In this document: in pieces, positions 12,106 through 24,230 of the stretch
How the letters are laid out: the number at the start of each line of letters is the position of its first letter
Numbering within the stretch: the stretch's first letter is position 1
From: Isoetes taiwanensis
Taxonomy: Eukaryota; Streptophyta; Lycopodiopsida; Isoetales; Isoetaceae
DNA: 64,000 bases
Assembly (NCBI GenBank): GCA_021234155.1
Contig: JAJEKV010000003.1
Location: forward strand, 13,810,386-13,874,385
Direction: 5' to 3'
Made by a program: the position numbers and the translations under genes
Notes under the pieces: generated by a model
Seen by the model: only the letters and a program-made list of their open reading frames with translations
The model's database searches: none
Told to the model about the DNA's origin: nothing

Positions 12106-13172
12106 CTATTTTTGTTTGAGTGCATATTCATAAAGGGGTGACATAGGGCAGCAAAAGCTCCCTTTTTTTTTCCTTTCCCACAATTATACAATACATGTAT
12201 GAAACTGTGATATCACTATACGGCATATCCCGATTTGTGGGAGCATACTATAAATGAGAATCTAGCTTTGGTACAGAGGCAAGCACAACTTTCCAACAAC
12301 TCTTGATGCCTAGAGAGGCCCCCCGTGGAAATACCATCCAAACAAAATAACACACTAAAAATAGGTGAACCATAATACATAAAACTCCATCCCCTCTATG
12401 GATGGATATGTTCTATCATGTGTGCGCATCTCATAAATATTAGTTGGTCTCTCGTGGAGATGCCACACATGCGTGCGCGCGCGCGCACGGACGCGGGGTC
12501 AAAGACCTAAAGCCTAAATGTTGGTGCTTCTAGATTAAAAAAATGCTCTTGCCTCCTATAAAGCTTAGCTCATGGAAGGAGTAAGTGGTCCTATTGTATG
12601 CAAAGCTTTCCATTCATATCGGCATTCCTCCTCTTCCTCCTCCTCATAAGTAAATGTTGAAGGCCAATGTGGACCTAGCCTAGACCATGGTAGTGACATA
12701 ACCTTAGTGACTAAAACGTGGATTCCAACGAATGTGGCATAAAAATGCTAAACTTTATTATTTGTCCCCATCCAATAAAATCTTCCATTGACTCATATGC
12801 TATTGGTGCAATTGGATATAATATAAGATCTTAGATTATGGATGAGGATAAACCACAGTGATGACATCTTATTTGCCGAATAATTAAAATGCGTATTGAA
12901 TAGATGTTCACATTTAGCAAATGGGAAATTGCATGAAGATGCAATAGGATGGTTGGCACGAAGGGAACAATTACACGGTTGTAAGTTGAAATACGGGGGG
13001 GCCCTTTTCCTTTTCTATTATATGCCTTTATGTGAAAATGCCTTTATCTCACGATTTATAAGTGCTGAAATTGTCTTCTAGAATTAGAGCATGTAGGTTC
13101 CAAGGAAGAGATGACTTTGATAATTCTTTTAGACTAATAAGTTAGTTTGGGAAGAGGCGGAACCAAAATTCA
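12106..13172. other. Intergenic, nothing resolved
   Basis: The stretch is AT-rich with a short GC dinucleotide run at about 12472-12488. I find no coding trace of substance before the start codon at 13173. Confidence 0.4.
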
Positions 13173-13914
13173 ATGGGCAAAGCGCTGGGGCGGCTAAGCA
13201 GGGCGGTCCGAACATTAGGGTTCTTGGTTTTTATGCTCGTTTCTTTGATCGTATCCTGTGCGCCCTGCCTCATTTCTCTTGCCGATATTCTCATCACCGG
13301 AAGCGCCTCGCTTTTTGCCCTCAAACCCAACTGGGCCGACTACAAATTTCGCTCTTCAATTATCGATATTCCTATTCTATCCTTGCTCAGATCCTTCATC
13401 GCAATAAGTAAGCAATCTATTCTTTTCTCTGCCCAAAATTCTCTTTTTGGGTTTTTTTTTAATTCAATTCCGTTGTGGGTTGTCTAATTCGCGTCTGTTC
13501 CTTTCAGGTTCATACAGTTTGTGCTGCAATTGCAATCTTTTATGCTACGAGCCGTATGTGGGCACGACGATTTTGTGTTTGGGGGGTTCTATAATTTATT
13601 TGATATCAAAAGCCTGTTTGCTGGTTCCGAAGGATTTAAGCAGCAGCTATGTGTGTGGATTATTGCTTGCCTTTGTTTCGTCTATGATTTTTGCGTTCGG
13701 GCATGTGGCCGTTGGATTGAAGACAAAATTGGAGGCTCAGAGACGGCTGCTGCTACTTTGGGGAGACGAAGAAGCTGTTGTGTCTAAATATTCCAAAAAG
13801 GTTGCCGATATTCCAACCCAGAAAATGCCCCAATTCTGGCATTGGTTTCTTCTAACTAGATATATAAATTTAGCTTCGAAGGGGCTGCCCCACCACACTC
13901 TTATTAATATCTAG
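13173..13914 (+). CDS. Small multi-pass membrane protein, two exons
   Basis: Exon 1 is 13173-13407 and exon 2 is 13508-13914, joined by GTAAGC...TTTCAG with agreeing phase (A + GT = Ser). The product is about 213 residues. It starts MGKALGRLSRAVRTLGFLVF, has a hydrophobic helix near residues 14-45, then YKFRSSIIDIPILSLLRSF, YEPYVGTTILCLGGS, a second pair of helices and a basic tail LEAQRRLLLLWGDEEAV. The combination LGRL.RAVRTL, FRSS..DIP..SL.RS and GPYLGT.TLC occurs at the N-terminus of larger plant proteins that continue into an alpha/beta-hydrolase region (family knowledge from memory). Here the frame stops at TAG before any hydrolase sequence. Either this is a truncated gene, or a third exon was missed because the donor lies near 13830-13850. 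The reaction is unknown. Confidence 0.65.
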
Positions 13915-14187
13915 CATGCCGTCCAATATATGGCAAAGCCGTCCAATATAATGGCAATGGCACATTGTATAGCAGTTTGACCACTTGAATTTTACTTCTC
14001 CATGCCCTTTCTGCTAAACTAAGTTGGGCACATATTTTTGCATCTCTTTCTATGTACATTTATACATTCAATTGACCCCCCTGTATTTTTTTCTGCTTGT
14101 CAATATTACAAATGGAAGGCTGAGATTAGTGAAAGTTTTTTTCGAAACCCTAGTATTAATGTTCTGTTTTGCATCAGGAGAAAACTC

Positions 14188-14280
14188 GATCTTTGCTTTT
14201 GATCTTCGATCTTTGATTGGCCTCCGCGGACGATAAAAGAACCTTCCTTCCTTCCTTCCTTCCTTTTGATCTTTGCTTTC
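14188..14280 (+). mobile_element. Ultra-truncated LINE tail with target-site duplication
   Basis: GGCCTCCGCGGACGATAAAA, a form of the LINE tail TCTCCGTGGACGTTAAAA, is followed by (CCTT)n. It is flanked by direct repeats GATCTTTGCTTT at 14188-14199 and 14268-14279. This fits an insertion that retained only the last few dozen bases of the element. Confidence 0.6.
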
Positions 14281-14498
14281 ACGCATGTGATGTGCAAAAA
14301 TTTTCTTATGGCCATGATACATTTGCTTAGATAAATGCCTAGAGCAATAACATGGCAACTTAGATCCAAATGGAGGACATCCAAACTCGGCCCTTGTTTG
14401 CAGACCTATGCATTAAGAAATAAAAATTGAAAAAGACATTACAATCATCAACTAAATAGAGCCTATAGCTTACAATCTACATTGCATACACACCTAAA

Positions 14499-14570
14499 TG
14501 CATAACCAAATCTCGAGTACTCATGAATGGTAAAAATAATGCATAACCAAATCTCGAGTAGTCGTGAATC
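14499..14570 (+). repeat. Imperfect 37-bp tandem duplication
   Basis: GCATAACCAAATCTCGAGTA occurs twice with related flanks (CTCATGAATGG against GTCGTGAATCG). Confidence 0.6.
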
Positions 14571-14586
14571 GTGAAACAACATATAG

Positions 14587-14851
14587 CATACAAGGTAGTT
14601 GCTTAGGTGACTTGGCTATATCATGCATTTTGAATCCCTTTCAATAGCATACAAGGTAGTTGCTTTGGTGACTTGGCTATATCATGCATTTCGAATCCCT
14701 TTCAATAGTATTTATAAACAAGGTAGTTGCTTTGGTGACTTGGCTATATCATGCATTTCGAATCCCTTTCAATAGTATTTATAAACAAGGTAGTTGCTTT
14801 GGTGACTTGGCTATATCATGCATTTCGAATCCCTTTCAATAGTATTTATAA
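14587..14851 (+). repeat. Tandem array, four units of about 61-68 bp
   Basis: The unit begins CAAGGTAGTTGCTTTGGTGA and ends CCCTTTCAATAGTATTTATA. The first copy differs slightly (CTTAGGTG) and lacks the final TATTTATAA. The other three are almost identical, so expansion from the right end is recent. Confidence 0.9.
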
Positions 14852-15490
14852 CGTTTTGATGAGTGGCTCCAGATATCATACATACATATATTTAACTTAT
14901 ACTTATCTAACTTGAAAAGAGTTAGAAGATATGTGTTGTCACTACAAATTTTTAACTTAAATTGAGATTGATATATACCTGGAACAATAAGTGTCAACAT
15001 GAGGTGGCTTGCTTTTGTTGCCATCCAGGAGGGATGTTATAATTCACTACCACAACAAGCCACACACTAAGATTTGAGGACAGGTGACCAAAAGGATAAA
15101 TTTCGTCTAAACCAAAGGAAATACGCAAGTTTCTTGGTTCTATTTTAAACATAAGCCAGTTGTCCTCAATATGTTTCATTGTTTTACCATCAATTGTTGG
15201 TCGTAGAACTCCATCTATGCTCTGGTGCTTTAAATGATCTCCATAAGTGCAATTATTAAAGGGCATCACAACACCCTAGGTGTCAATGGCATATGCCGCA
15301 AGACCTTCCTTTGGGACTCATGTAATTTTCATCTTAGCATCATATCTACACTCATTACATTTGAGCGAGTTTGCATAGTCATTGCAGCAAAGAATACAAT
15401 TATTGGGGCATGCGTGGATGGAATTATACTCCAGCCCTAATTGACTCAAACATTGCACCTCATCTATCCCTCGGAAGCCAATGCCCATTT
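14850..15490 (-). pseudogene. CACTA (En/Spm) transposase tnp2 fragment
   Basis: Minus-strand reading gives LGLEYNSIHACPNNCILC, KCNECRYD, then DGKTMKHIEDNW, EPRNLRISFGLDEIYPFGHL, SVWLVVVVNYNIPP and KASHLMLTLIVPG, with a D.Y.L.L segment after it. These are the ordered landmarks of tnp2 transposases (IHACPNDCILY, W..F......P.N.RLGL..DG.NPFG, VWPV.L..YNLPP, LIPGP). The frame shifts once or twice and an internal TGA lies in KIT.VPKEG. CACTA terminal repeats are not visible. It is a defunct internal fragment of a cut-and-paste element. Confidence 0.8.
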
Positions 15491-15644
15491 GGTAGGCTAT
15501 ACCTCAAGAAGCTACAAAAAAATCAAATCAACATGTATACTTAAACAATTAAATAATAATAAAAATGATATGAAGCAAAATCTTACTTGAATAGTTGCAA
15601 AACACTATTGTTGCTCCATTTGCACATGGGGGTTTATAATTAAT

Positions 15645-16050
15645 AGGCATGTTGCTAATGAAGAAGCATAGACTGATTGCGCCCATTCGCACAAGAGCAC
15701 TGCCTTAGAATTGAGATAGGCAAATGGGCCTAGGAAGATCGCAAATATAGACTATGTCAATGTTGCCAACTGAGGATTATTGAAGACGAGTACCACATTC
15801 TTCAGAACTGCCCAGCCTTTGGCCCTATCAAAGCATGTTATGTTGGGTTGATTCCACAGAACCAATTGCTACATGTGGTGTTGGAGGTGGCTTCAGTGGG
15901 GGTCCTAGCATCATACCTCTGGGAGGTAATATGACATCGGTTTTTTTTAATATGGATAATAATAGGTCTTTTGTGTTCTTTGTTTGAACCCCATAGGCCT
16001 CTTTGGTCTCCATGGACGAAAAAAAATCAATTTAATTCTATTCTAAATTG
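15645..16050 (+). mobile_element. 5'-truncated LINE, last coding part and tail
   Basis: Reading gives RIEIGKW, RKYRLCQCCQLRIIEDEYHI and LQNCPAFGPIKAC, the C-terminal Cys-rich motif of LINE ORF2 (C..C......DE.H.L..CP.F). The tail GGCCTCTTTGGTCTCCATGG then ACGAAAAAAAATCAATTTAA matches the tails of the copies at 12.1 kb and 51.1 kb. It lies next to the CACTA relic in opposite orientation. Confidence 0.72.
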
Positions 16051-18892
16051 AATGGCCCGTCCATGACTTGGTTGTTATTATCTTAGACTTCGAATGCAAC
16101 TTCAGCACCTTCAATTTCATTTTCCAAAAAGTTGTTAATAGCTTCGACTAGACTAGACTAGGGAGCAAAATTCCCATCCAATGATAGATCTGTCTAACTA
16201 ATTGATGTCGATAATTAAAGAACAATGATAACTATATGGGCTAATCCTTTATAGGATATAATGCTATATATTAACCATATGGCCTACCTCATCTCTTTCT
16301 CCTAGTACATTTGTTTGAATGGGTGCATTGAGACACAATCCATAAGCAAACTTATGGTGCTATTGAGTGTAAAATGTTATCTAGCTACTGCCAGCATTCT
16401 TTACACCAACAAAGTGCCACTTCATCAAAATAGTATCACATGGATCACATATCTGAATATGTACCACACTCACAGGGGGTTCCAAGGGGATTTGATATGG
16501 ATGCATAATTCACCATTCTTGAGCTATAATATGCAAAGTGCATGGTAAAGAAAAAACTAGCCTCCTGTGAAGTTCACAAATTCCTTCAAAAGTATGGTCG
16601 GTACTTTGATATGCCACTTCTAGTTGCTAAATGCTTTTATCACACATATAGAGCTTGAGGAGTTGAACTATTCTTGCGACATGCAAACTTTTCCATGCAC
16701 AGAGAATGCCATCCTGCTTCCAATACTTGATGCTTGCAAGCAATATCTTGAAGACAAGAATATTGCTCCTCAATAAGAGGGTCTGATGACATAAACTGAG
16801 AGGGAGATGAACTAGAAGGAGGCAGTCGTGCAGAAACAACTTCAAATGACGGCACAAAAGTCGGTAACATTGGTGAATTAACTAGTGCAGGAGTAAACAA
16901 AGTAGATGATGATCGGTCTATCCTTAATATTAAGAAACATCTTGGCAAGCGCTAGTCCATTAAGCAGATGTAGTTTGAGTTTGAAGAAAAGAAGACTTAA
17001 CCATGATGATTGAGGAATAGAAATACAAGCAAAAGAGACACATAAACTTGAGGAACATTAACAATAGAATGGGTAAGATGCATGTCCAATCTATTGGCAA
17101 TAGCAATCATAAAATCAAGAATTTGTAATTCAAGTGGAAAACCTTTCTCGCAAAACAATAAGGCATGCGCAATGCACCAGACTTCCTTGGCAGGAATCCC
17201 GAAGAATAAATTTGGTATTGAAGATAATGCCCCTAAAGAATACCAACACCACGTTTTGCAAGCCTATCCATTGTAAGTGAGGAGTCGAACATAACCAGCA
17301 AGAATGCAATAGCTTCAAACACCTTCAAAGATGCATAATGAGGAAGATCAATGATATTTTAGCCAAAATCCAATTGGCATACAAGTGCATGAAGATTTTG
17401 AATACATTGCAAAATAAATAGTATGATCAATCTCAACAAGTGGCAGGCTAGCTTGTATAAAAGCAGTTGAGCACTCCTATACCTCATAGAAAATATGTTC
17501 CAAAAGCATTTGAACATCCATTCGAGCATTCTGTGCTTGCAAGTCGTTCAGATATAAGATTCTTTTTTATTGTTCTGCAACATGATATTCAATGCAGCAG
17601 AGATATTCAATGCGGCAGAGACATGAGCAGATTGCCCACCAGATGTCATATCACGTTTGATCCAATTACTCTGCCAAAGTAGTATGACGTTAAACTACTA
17701 AATTAAATTAAATTAAATCTTGTAAAAGACACCCTAACTACTACATTAGAAGAACGCCAAAAGCAGAGGCACCACTAGAAGTAGCAATGATGGTTTCCAC
17801 TTGAGAAGTAGAAAGAGGTGCAGATTCAAAAAGAGGTGGGATGTACTGTAAATCCATACTTATATTAACAGGCGCAGGGCCAAAAGCAAGAGGATTGAGG
17901 GGAGCATTTATTTGGTAAATTAAGAAGCAGCAAAGAAGAGTTATATCATGCACAGAAGAAAAAATGAAGTGCCAACTACCATTTTAGAGGCACCCATGGT
18001 TGAAAAAAAGCATTCCCGAAGCTAGGGAATTAGAATTATTTGCCCTTTGAGATTTATTGATTCGACTCCTTAACACTTTGGCCATGTCCTTAAGCAAGTT
18101 ATACAACTCCGATGTCCTTTCGAGGGAAGGAGACTTCTAACACCTAGCGCATAATATGTGTGCAACCCTCCGCCGTCACATCTCAATGCCATGATGCCAG
18201 TTCCAAATATCTCACTTTGCACCCTTTGCCCCGACTATCTCACTCAAATCCAAATCCATACCCATCACTCAAATCCAAACCCTAAATAACCATTGAGAAT
18301 ATTTAAATACCCTATGGAATTGTAACGCAAGAAACATGGCTTCAAAAGAACCTCTTCTGTAAAATCCCACGATAATGATAATAATCATGTCTTTTCAAGA
18401 CCTCAAGATAATAGAACAACTCAAGACCAACCTTTCCCTCCCACCTTCATTTCTAGCTAACTTCTTCCCTCACCCCTTACCAAAAGTTTATCCCAGAACT
18501 CCAAAATCGAAACTCTAAACCACCTTAACTTTGCTAATGCTACATGCAGCTGAAGACTCTGTTTTTATTTGCTTTTGCATCTAATCGAAGCAACATACCC
18601 TGCAAAATTAAACAAAACCACACATAGCAATACGACGTGTCCACCAGAGGAAATGAAAGGAAGCGGGACGGGATCCGCCATACCTAAAACTTCCTCCTAT
18701 CCCCTGTTATTTCCGGACTCCTCGACTTCCTCCTCCTTGTCTTCTTTCGACTACTACTTCGATGGATGGCAACCCAGGCAGGAAGAAACTTCACATAACG
18801 CTGTGAGAGAAGATCATCCATACTGTCAAAACGGTATATCCAGCGGTACAAAAAGTATACCCACCCAAAAAAAGAAACAACACTCTGAAGTA
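16051..18892 (-). other. Unresolved region with minus-strand coding traces
   Basis: Several open minus-strand stretches read like exons. One is 16640-16948 (RIDRSSSTLFTPALVNSPML, later SCLQDIACKHQVLEAGWHSL). Another is 17050-17340 (YASLKVFEAIAFLLVMFDSS, then in another frame SSIPNLFFGIPAKEVWCIAH, ALLFCEKGFPLELQILDFM). A third is 17741-17953 (LAFGPAPVNISMDLQYIPPL). Together they suggest a large helical-repeat protein, but I do not recognise it, the exons do not join cleanly and there is a TAG at about 17234. A plus-strand piece GTATGACGTTAAACTAC with (AAATT)n at 17680-17716 resembles the SINE tail at 47.4 kb. The rest is AT-rich. Confidence 0.3.
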
Positions 18893-18895
18893 AAA

Positions 18896-19175
18896 TGACA
18901 ATTTGTTACAACATTTTGAGAAATCATAACTATGAATCAAATTATACCCAAAATAGCACGCTTAATGCTACTAAAATATCTTACTAGAGAACTGTGCCTC
19001 ATTAATCAAAAGACTGTTGACATTTCCATGGAATAACATGACAATTTGTTACAAAATTATGAGAAATCATAACTATGAATCAAATTATACCCAAAATAAC
19101 AAGCTTAATGCTGCTAAAATATCTATCTTATGAGAGAACTGTGCCTTACTACTCAAAAGACTATAGACACGTAAG
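18896..19175 (+). repeat. Tandem duplication, unit about 140 bp
   Basis: TGACAATTTGTTACAACATT and the sequence through CTCAAAAGACT occur at about 18896-19020 and again at about 19038-19170 with roughly ten differences and small indels. Confidence 0.85.
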
Positions 19176-19824
19176 TGAATAACTCTGCCTACAAGTGAAT
19201 AAACTCGTATTCTCTCACTAATCAGCAGCATTTTTGGATTACCCTCGCATTTTTTATATGGAGTCAAGGAGGAGACCATTAAAGTAACTTGGAAACTACC
19301 TTTTAATTGTTGATTCTGGAAGGCGCACCTTCTTTCATGGTTCTTTCCTTTCTAGCAAAAACTATTTCCCAAACTCTCCTTCAATCTCTGAAGAAAATGA
19401 AACCAGAAAAGGAGAACGCCCTGTTCAAGTTTTTCTTTAAGAAAATGACTTTAATAGTCAATTTCTTGTCATAGTTCTCACTTCCTGTATTTATTATCTT
19501 CAATCAAAATATTCGAACCATTATCAGCCTCAAACTGCAGCATGTGTTCCCCAACAATAACGTAACTCAAGGCACTTTTTGATATTCCAAATCCCATTGA
19601 CAAAATGCATAAGACTGTCAAAATTGCTAATTATTCTGCATCAAAAGTTGACATTTAAGACATCAACAACAACTGTCATAAACAGAAAGCTGGCCATGTA
19701 ACCATTCATGGCCAGCTTTCTGCCTTTGAATAACTGGAACATCTTGATGAATAAAAAGAAAAGTTGATCCAAAACTCTGTTACGAGATATACCCTCCATA
19801 TGCAAATACCCCTCAATCCCAAAG
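19176..19824. other. Intergenic / 3' flank of trihelix gene
   Basis: No gene is seen. A short inverted repeat occurs at 19691-19720 (GGCCATGTAACCATTCATGG then CC), which may act in 3'-end formation of the minus-strand gene. This is speculative. Confidence 0.3.
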
Positions 19825-21971
19825 CTACAAAGCATCCAGCCTTTCAGATACCTCATGATTTCTCAAACCTGATGTGGCTGCCCTTAAGCTATCTCCTATG
19901 TTATTTAAGGCACTCAGAAAGGCTTCCCCAAGTTGCAGAGTACGAGTTAACTTCTCCTTCTCAAACTCCAATCTAGACCTTTCTAGAGCCATCTCTTCCT
20001 TGTGTCGTTTTTCTCTCATGGTTTCACATTCCTTTAGTGCATCCAGAATGTTTTTATTATTTATCTGGAGTATGTGGCCAAGGCCTTCAGCTACTTTTGT
20101 AAATGCTTTCCTTTTTTTACCTTGTCCCTCTCCACTGTTTTCCTCACATTCAGATTCAGAATGATCAGCGCTGCTCCCAGCAGCGTGTGTTGCATTTGAT
20201 CCTGCACCCACTTGGCAACATGAGCATAGCAACCTATTGATATTAAAATACATGCATGCTAACTAGAAGATGTTAGAATAACAATATTTAAAAGCAGCAA
20301 TATGGATTCTTGGCATGTAAGGATGTGAGGTATCTAAAACAAAGGCTGTGTATCCAACTATGTTAAGAACCCTTAAATTTGTCAACAGTCGTACAGAATT
20401 CCCTAAAAGGAAAAAGAAAATATAACTTGATAAAATTAAACACACCTATATACCATTTCGCATTACCTCAAATATATAACAGAACCTGAAAAGCTTTGAT
20501 GGTTCTCTAAATTCCACACTTGAACAATCTTGAATGCAAGCACTAACAGCATGACACTTATGGGCCACAATTTTCACACCCTGGCATGGTTGAAAACAGC
20601 AGTGAGAAGGTAACATTTTCGTTTACCACGATACCACTTAGCTGACATACTACCAAATGGTAAATCGGGATTTAGGTAAAATATGATTTCTGAAGGTCTA
20701 TGTAGAAAGTGACAGAAAATGTGGGCATGCTGGATGACAGTCATACTCGCGCAGAGAAGAAAATAGCAGGATCAGGCCACCTAAGCTTGCCTTAGCAGGG
20801 GAGATGTTCCAATCCTATAGCACTGCAGGCCTGTAAGGAAGACTGATCATTCAGGAGAGATTGGACAATGAAATGAAACCTAGATGACACTGCTGACGTA
20901 ACTGTATCGTGCAATGGCTCTACAAAATAGTGCCTTAATGAAACCAACAAACTGTTGGATTTTCTCTTGTACTCTAATCATGGTACTTTGTATTTTAGAA
21001 ATGGGGGAGAAGCAAGAGGATAACTAAATTTGAGCTTGTGGCATATCTTAAGTAGCCATGCTAATCAAGATAAAAGTGCCATTGAGCTTTTAGCCACGTT
21101 TTGCTGATGTTTAAGGATGAAACGGAGAATTTTAAGGCTGAGGAGAGAAGACTCAGTCTAATTCTGGTTTGTATGATCTGTTTTATGAATGCAAAATCAT
21201 ACCCTACTGTGCCTACATACCAAATGCCTGCCCTCATAGCTCTAATTATCGTGACAAGCAGTATACTTCACTCCATATAACTTGCAAACCAATGAGCATA
21301 AAGATCTAGTGGGAGAATGATCGACATTTCATTAGTAACTCACCAACTAGTTAGATCTAGTAGCATTTGAGTCCTTGTAATTTGAAGAAGAATACTAAAA
21401 TGCTTTCACGAGCTATAGCTCTTCAGTAACTAATGAATTTACCATTGAGAACACGCCATATAGGTGTAGACGATGTATCTACCACAAGCTCCCCAGAACT
21501 GACCGCCCTATTTTTTGCATGCCATTCAATCATCGCATCATAAATTTCTTTGTGAAAATTCCTTGGCAACCTGTTAGCCCGTTTCTCATCCATATTCATA
21601 AGCCAGTAAGATCTTACACCTCCACAAGCTGCATTTCTTTCATTCTCACTAATTCTTTTAAATTCAAGACTCAATGCTTGCCATTTATCATGGCACTGAT
21701 ATGCACTACGATGCACATTTAAGCTCCAACATCTATCTTCAATCCACTCCCAACGCTCTCGAGCCCTTTTAGCATTAGAAAGGGCTTGGGCATCTCTTTC
21801 CTTCTCTTCCATACGAGCTTTGATGAGAACAAGAATCTCTGCCACCATCCAAGAGCCCCGTTTGAAGGAGCGACCCTTCGAATCAAACGTATGAAGATTA
21901 AGAATCGGATTTGGGCCTGTTTCTCTAAATTCGCTATGGAAAGCGCCGGATTCCTCCGCGATCTGTTCCAT
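19825..21971 (-). CDS. Trihelix (Myb/SANT-like) transcription factor, two exons
   Basis: Exon 1 is 21971-21443 and exon 2 is 20201-19825, about 301 residues. The donor GTAAAT (within AATGGTAAATTC) and acceptor GTGCAG join in phase (G + GA = Gly). Residues about 35-110 form the trihelix DNA-binding domain. It has the three spaced tryptophans (RGSWMVAE, RWEWIEDRCW, CHDKWQAL) followed by F.RISENE. Exon 2 encodes an acidic Ser-rich linker (ADHSESECEENSGEGQGKKR) and a long charged coiled coil (MREKRHKEEMALERSRLEFE then KEK), the usual C-terminal layout of the SH4/ASR3-like trihelix branch, where it supports dimerisation. It should be nuclear and bind GT-type promoter elements (family knowledge). 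The start at 21971 gives an acidic lead (MEQIAEESGAFHSEF). The intron of about 1.24 kb holds no gene. No frameshift or stop is seen, so it looks intact. Confidence 0.85.
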
Positions 21972-22493
21972 ATGCCAGACGACATGGCTGCTAGAGGGCC
22001 CCTGTATTCGCCGACGTACTGTGACGTGGCGGCGAGATTTACATGTGTATAATATAGTTGGGCAATTAACAGTTAAAAATACCAGAGGGGTTGCCCTTGG
22101 GAAAGATTATGTTTGTTTTTCATTTGTTAGCACATGGAGACGCTGTTTTCCAATTATACTAGTTACCGCTAATATGTTTAGTTGTGAAGGTTATAGTAAT
22201 GAAGCATACAATAATTAGAAGTGCGAGATGAAGCGTCATCTAGGAAGAAGGGGATATACACCCCTACGAGCCCCTTACAGGAGATAAATGGGCGAGCTCG
22301 GGGGGGCGATTATGGGCTCATTTACATGGTTATGAATTACATGGTTTACATGGTCACTACTTATTAATTTTTTCTTTTTCACTAACCACTGAATGAGTTT
22401 TCATTCTCAACGAATTTTAGGGTTAGAAAAACGCTGAGGGATGTGGCATGAACATGCTGAGACAGTATCCCAGACCTGCAATCATGCTTAGGT

Positions 22494-23021
22494 ATGGCCG
22501 CCTTTTCTATCTTAGGTTGCTATCACGGCTTTGCATGGCTCTGCTGGATTCCTTCAAGGTTTACACCAAGAGGACATGACGGTAGTCAGGACTACCAGGC
22601 CTTCATACTAATCGGCCAAAGGCTTTCTTCTTATAACCATGGATGCTTCATTCTATTTCCTTCTTTGATCACAGCCAAGTCTGGCCGCCCTGCTCCTTGT
22701 ATGGGCAGAAAGAAAGGCGACCTGAATTTCGCCACTAGAAAGAGGATTCATGAGGAGAAAATGAAGAATGCCAAGAGGAAAAAGGTATATGAATTCCATA
22801 GCTCGGTGGTGAGCCCCAATCCCAGCAAACTTGCAAATGCCAATAGGGATACTGGCAACACAACTATGCCTGCACAAAAGATTGATACCCAGCAGCCTGT
22901 TTTTGATCCTGTACACAATTCTGGCCAAATAGCTCCACCTGTTGCCACTGATTTGCAGCCTACTGTGAGGAACATGGCAGACCATTCTAACACTAGGCGT
23001 ACTATTCAAGCTTCTATTTAG
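22494..23021 (+). CDS. Basic N-terminal ORF of the Penelope-like element
   Basis: The 175-codon frame probably becomes coding at MGRKKGDLNFATRKRIHEEK, followed by MKNAKRKKVYEFHSS. This is a Lys/Arg-rich helix that could be a nuclear-localisation or RNA-binding segment. It continues into a Ser/Asn/Pro-rich stretch and stops in front of AT-rich DNA. The second unit encodes the same protein at 28863-29450, extended upstream because a 7-bp indel joins the frame. Conservation of the frame in both units argues that it was coding when they were made. I recognise no named domain. Confidence 0.5.
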   Translation: MAAFSILGCYHGFAWLCWIPSRFTPRGHDGSQDYQAFILIGQRLSSYNHGCFILFPSLITAKSGRPAPCMGRKKGDLNFATRKRIHEEKMKNAKRKKVYEFHSSVVSPNPSKLANANRDTGNTTMPAQKIDTQQPVFDPVHNSGQIAPPVATDLQPTVRNMADHSNTRRTIQASI

Positions 23022-24008
23022 TTGAACAAGGAGGATTATGTTTCAAATACCACTCAACCAACTCAGGTTCAGTATTTGGTTTCTTATATTTCTTGCATCC
23101 TCTTCTTGTAAATGCCATTGATCTTCACTCCAGGTGAATGTATTTTGCTAACTTCTTTCCTCGCAAATGTAGTCTAGTTGTTAAATTAGCCCTATCATAA
23201 ATGCCTTTTTGGCTTGCTGGACTACTATTCTATGCTTCGGGCTAGATAATCTTCTTGTAGGATTGTTAAAATCAGAACTATATAATTATTTAACCATTGA
23301 ATAACATACTGAACTATGTTATTCAGTATTTGGTTTCTTATATTTCTTGCATCTACTTCCTGTAAATGCCATTAATCTTTACTCCAGGTGAATGGATCTT
23401 GCTAACTTCTTTCCTTACAAGTGTAGTCTATTTGTTAAATAAACCCTATCATAAATGATTGTTTGGCTTGATGGGCTACTATTCTATGCTTCGAGCTGGA
23501 TAATCTTCTTGTGGGATTGTTAAATCAGAACTATGTAATTTTTTAACCATTATGTGTTATTAGGCATAGTTTTGGAGCTTTTTTGAAGTATGCTACTGTT
23601 TTTGACCCTGTTACTGTTTGTACATCAAGCAGAGTGAAGGGGATGACCTAAGAGATCCCACGACATCTGCTACACATTTCATAGCGACCATACTAATGCT
23701 CGTTTTTTATTTGTTGGGTGCAGGTATCAGGATCTCTTACTCTTTGCATTGATGTTCCTAGGAATCTACTTCTGGAGCTTTCTTTCATTTTTTTGTGAAG
23801 ATTCTGTTGTAAGTCTTTAGGATACCACTGATAAATGGTGAGTATCCAAGTACAAGTTCTGGTTTTTTCAATATCTTTCTCTTTATGAGAATTACAAGAA
23901 TAACGGTTATGATTTAGTGGTAATTGTGTTACCTCATTTTGTTCTGCTGAACTTGACTTTAAGCAGTGATATTAAAACAAGATCTTGTCTTCTATTAATC
24001 TCGTTTGT

Positions 24009-24230
24009 CTATTTCTGTGAGATCTGATATTTAGTAGTAATATTATACAATATAGATTTTTCTCTTAAAACTAGTTGCATTTGTTCATGGTTTGCAATTT
24101 TTCCTTGTTTAATTGGGATAGTATCTTTTATTTCTTTTCCTTCTACTATCCATCTGATTATTGCTCTAAAGGGTTCATGTATTGATATTATATTACCATC
24201 TATATCATCTGAATATTGGATCAGGCCCAA
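24009..24230 (-). other. Antisense ORF inside the repeat (73 codons)
   Basis: A minus-strand frame, MGLIQYSDDIDGNIISIHEP and then AIIRWIVEGKEIKDTIPI, is kept open in both repeat copies with four amino-acid changes (second copy at 30439-30660). Upstream, the same strand reads DKVNEIEDDIQIILG, suggesting a longer ancestral frame. I do not recognise the family. It may be a fragment of another element trapped before the unit was duplicated. Confidence 0.35.

Noticed and set aside
12470-12490. GC dinucleotide run as Z-DNA regulatory site
   Set aside because: It is a short microsatellite without any gene to regulate nearby.
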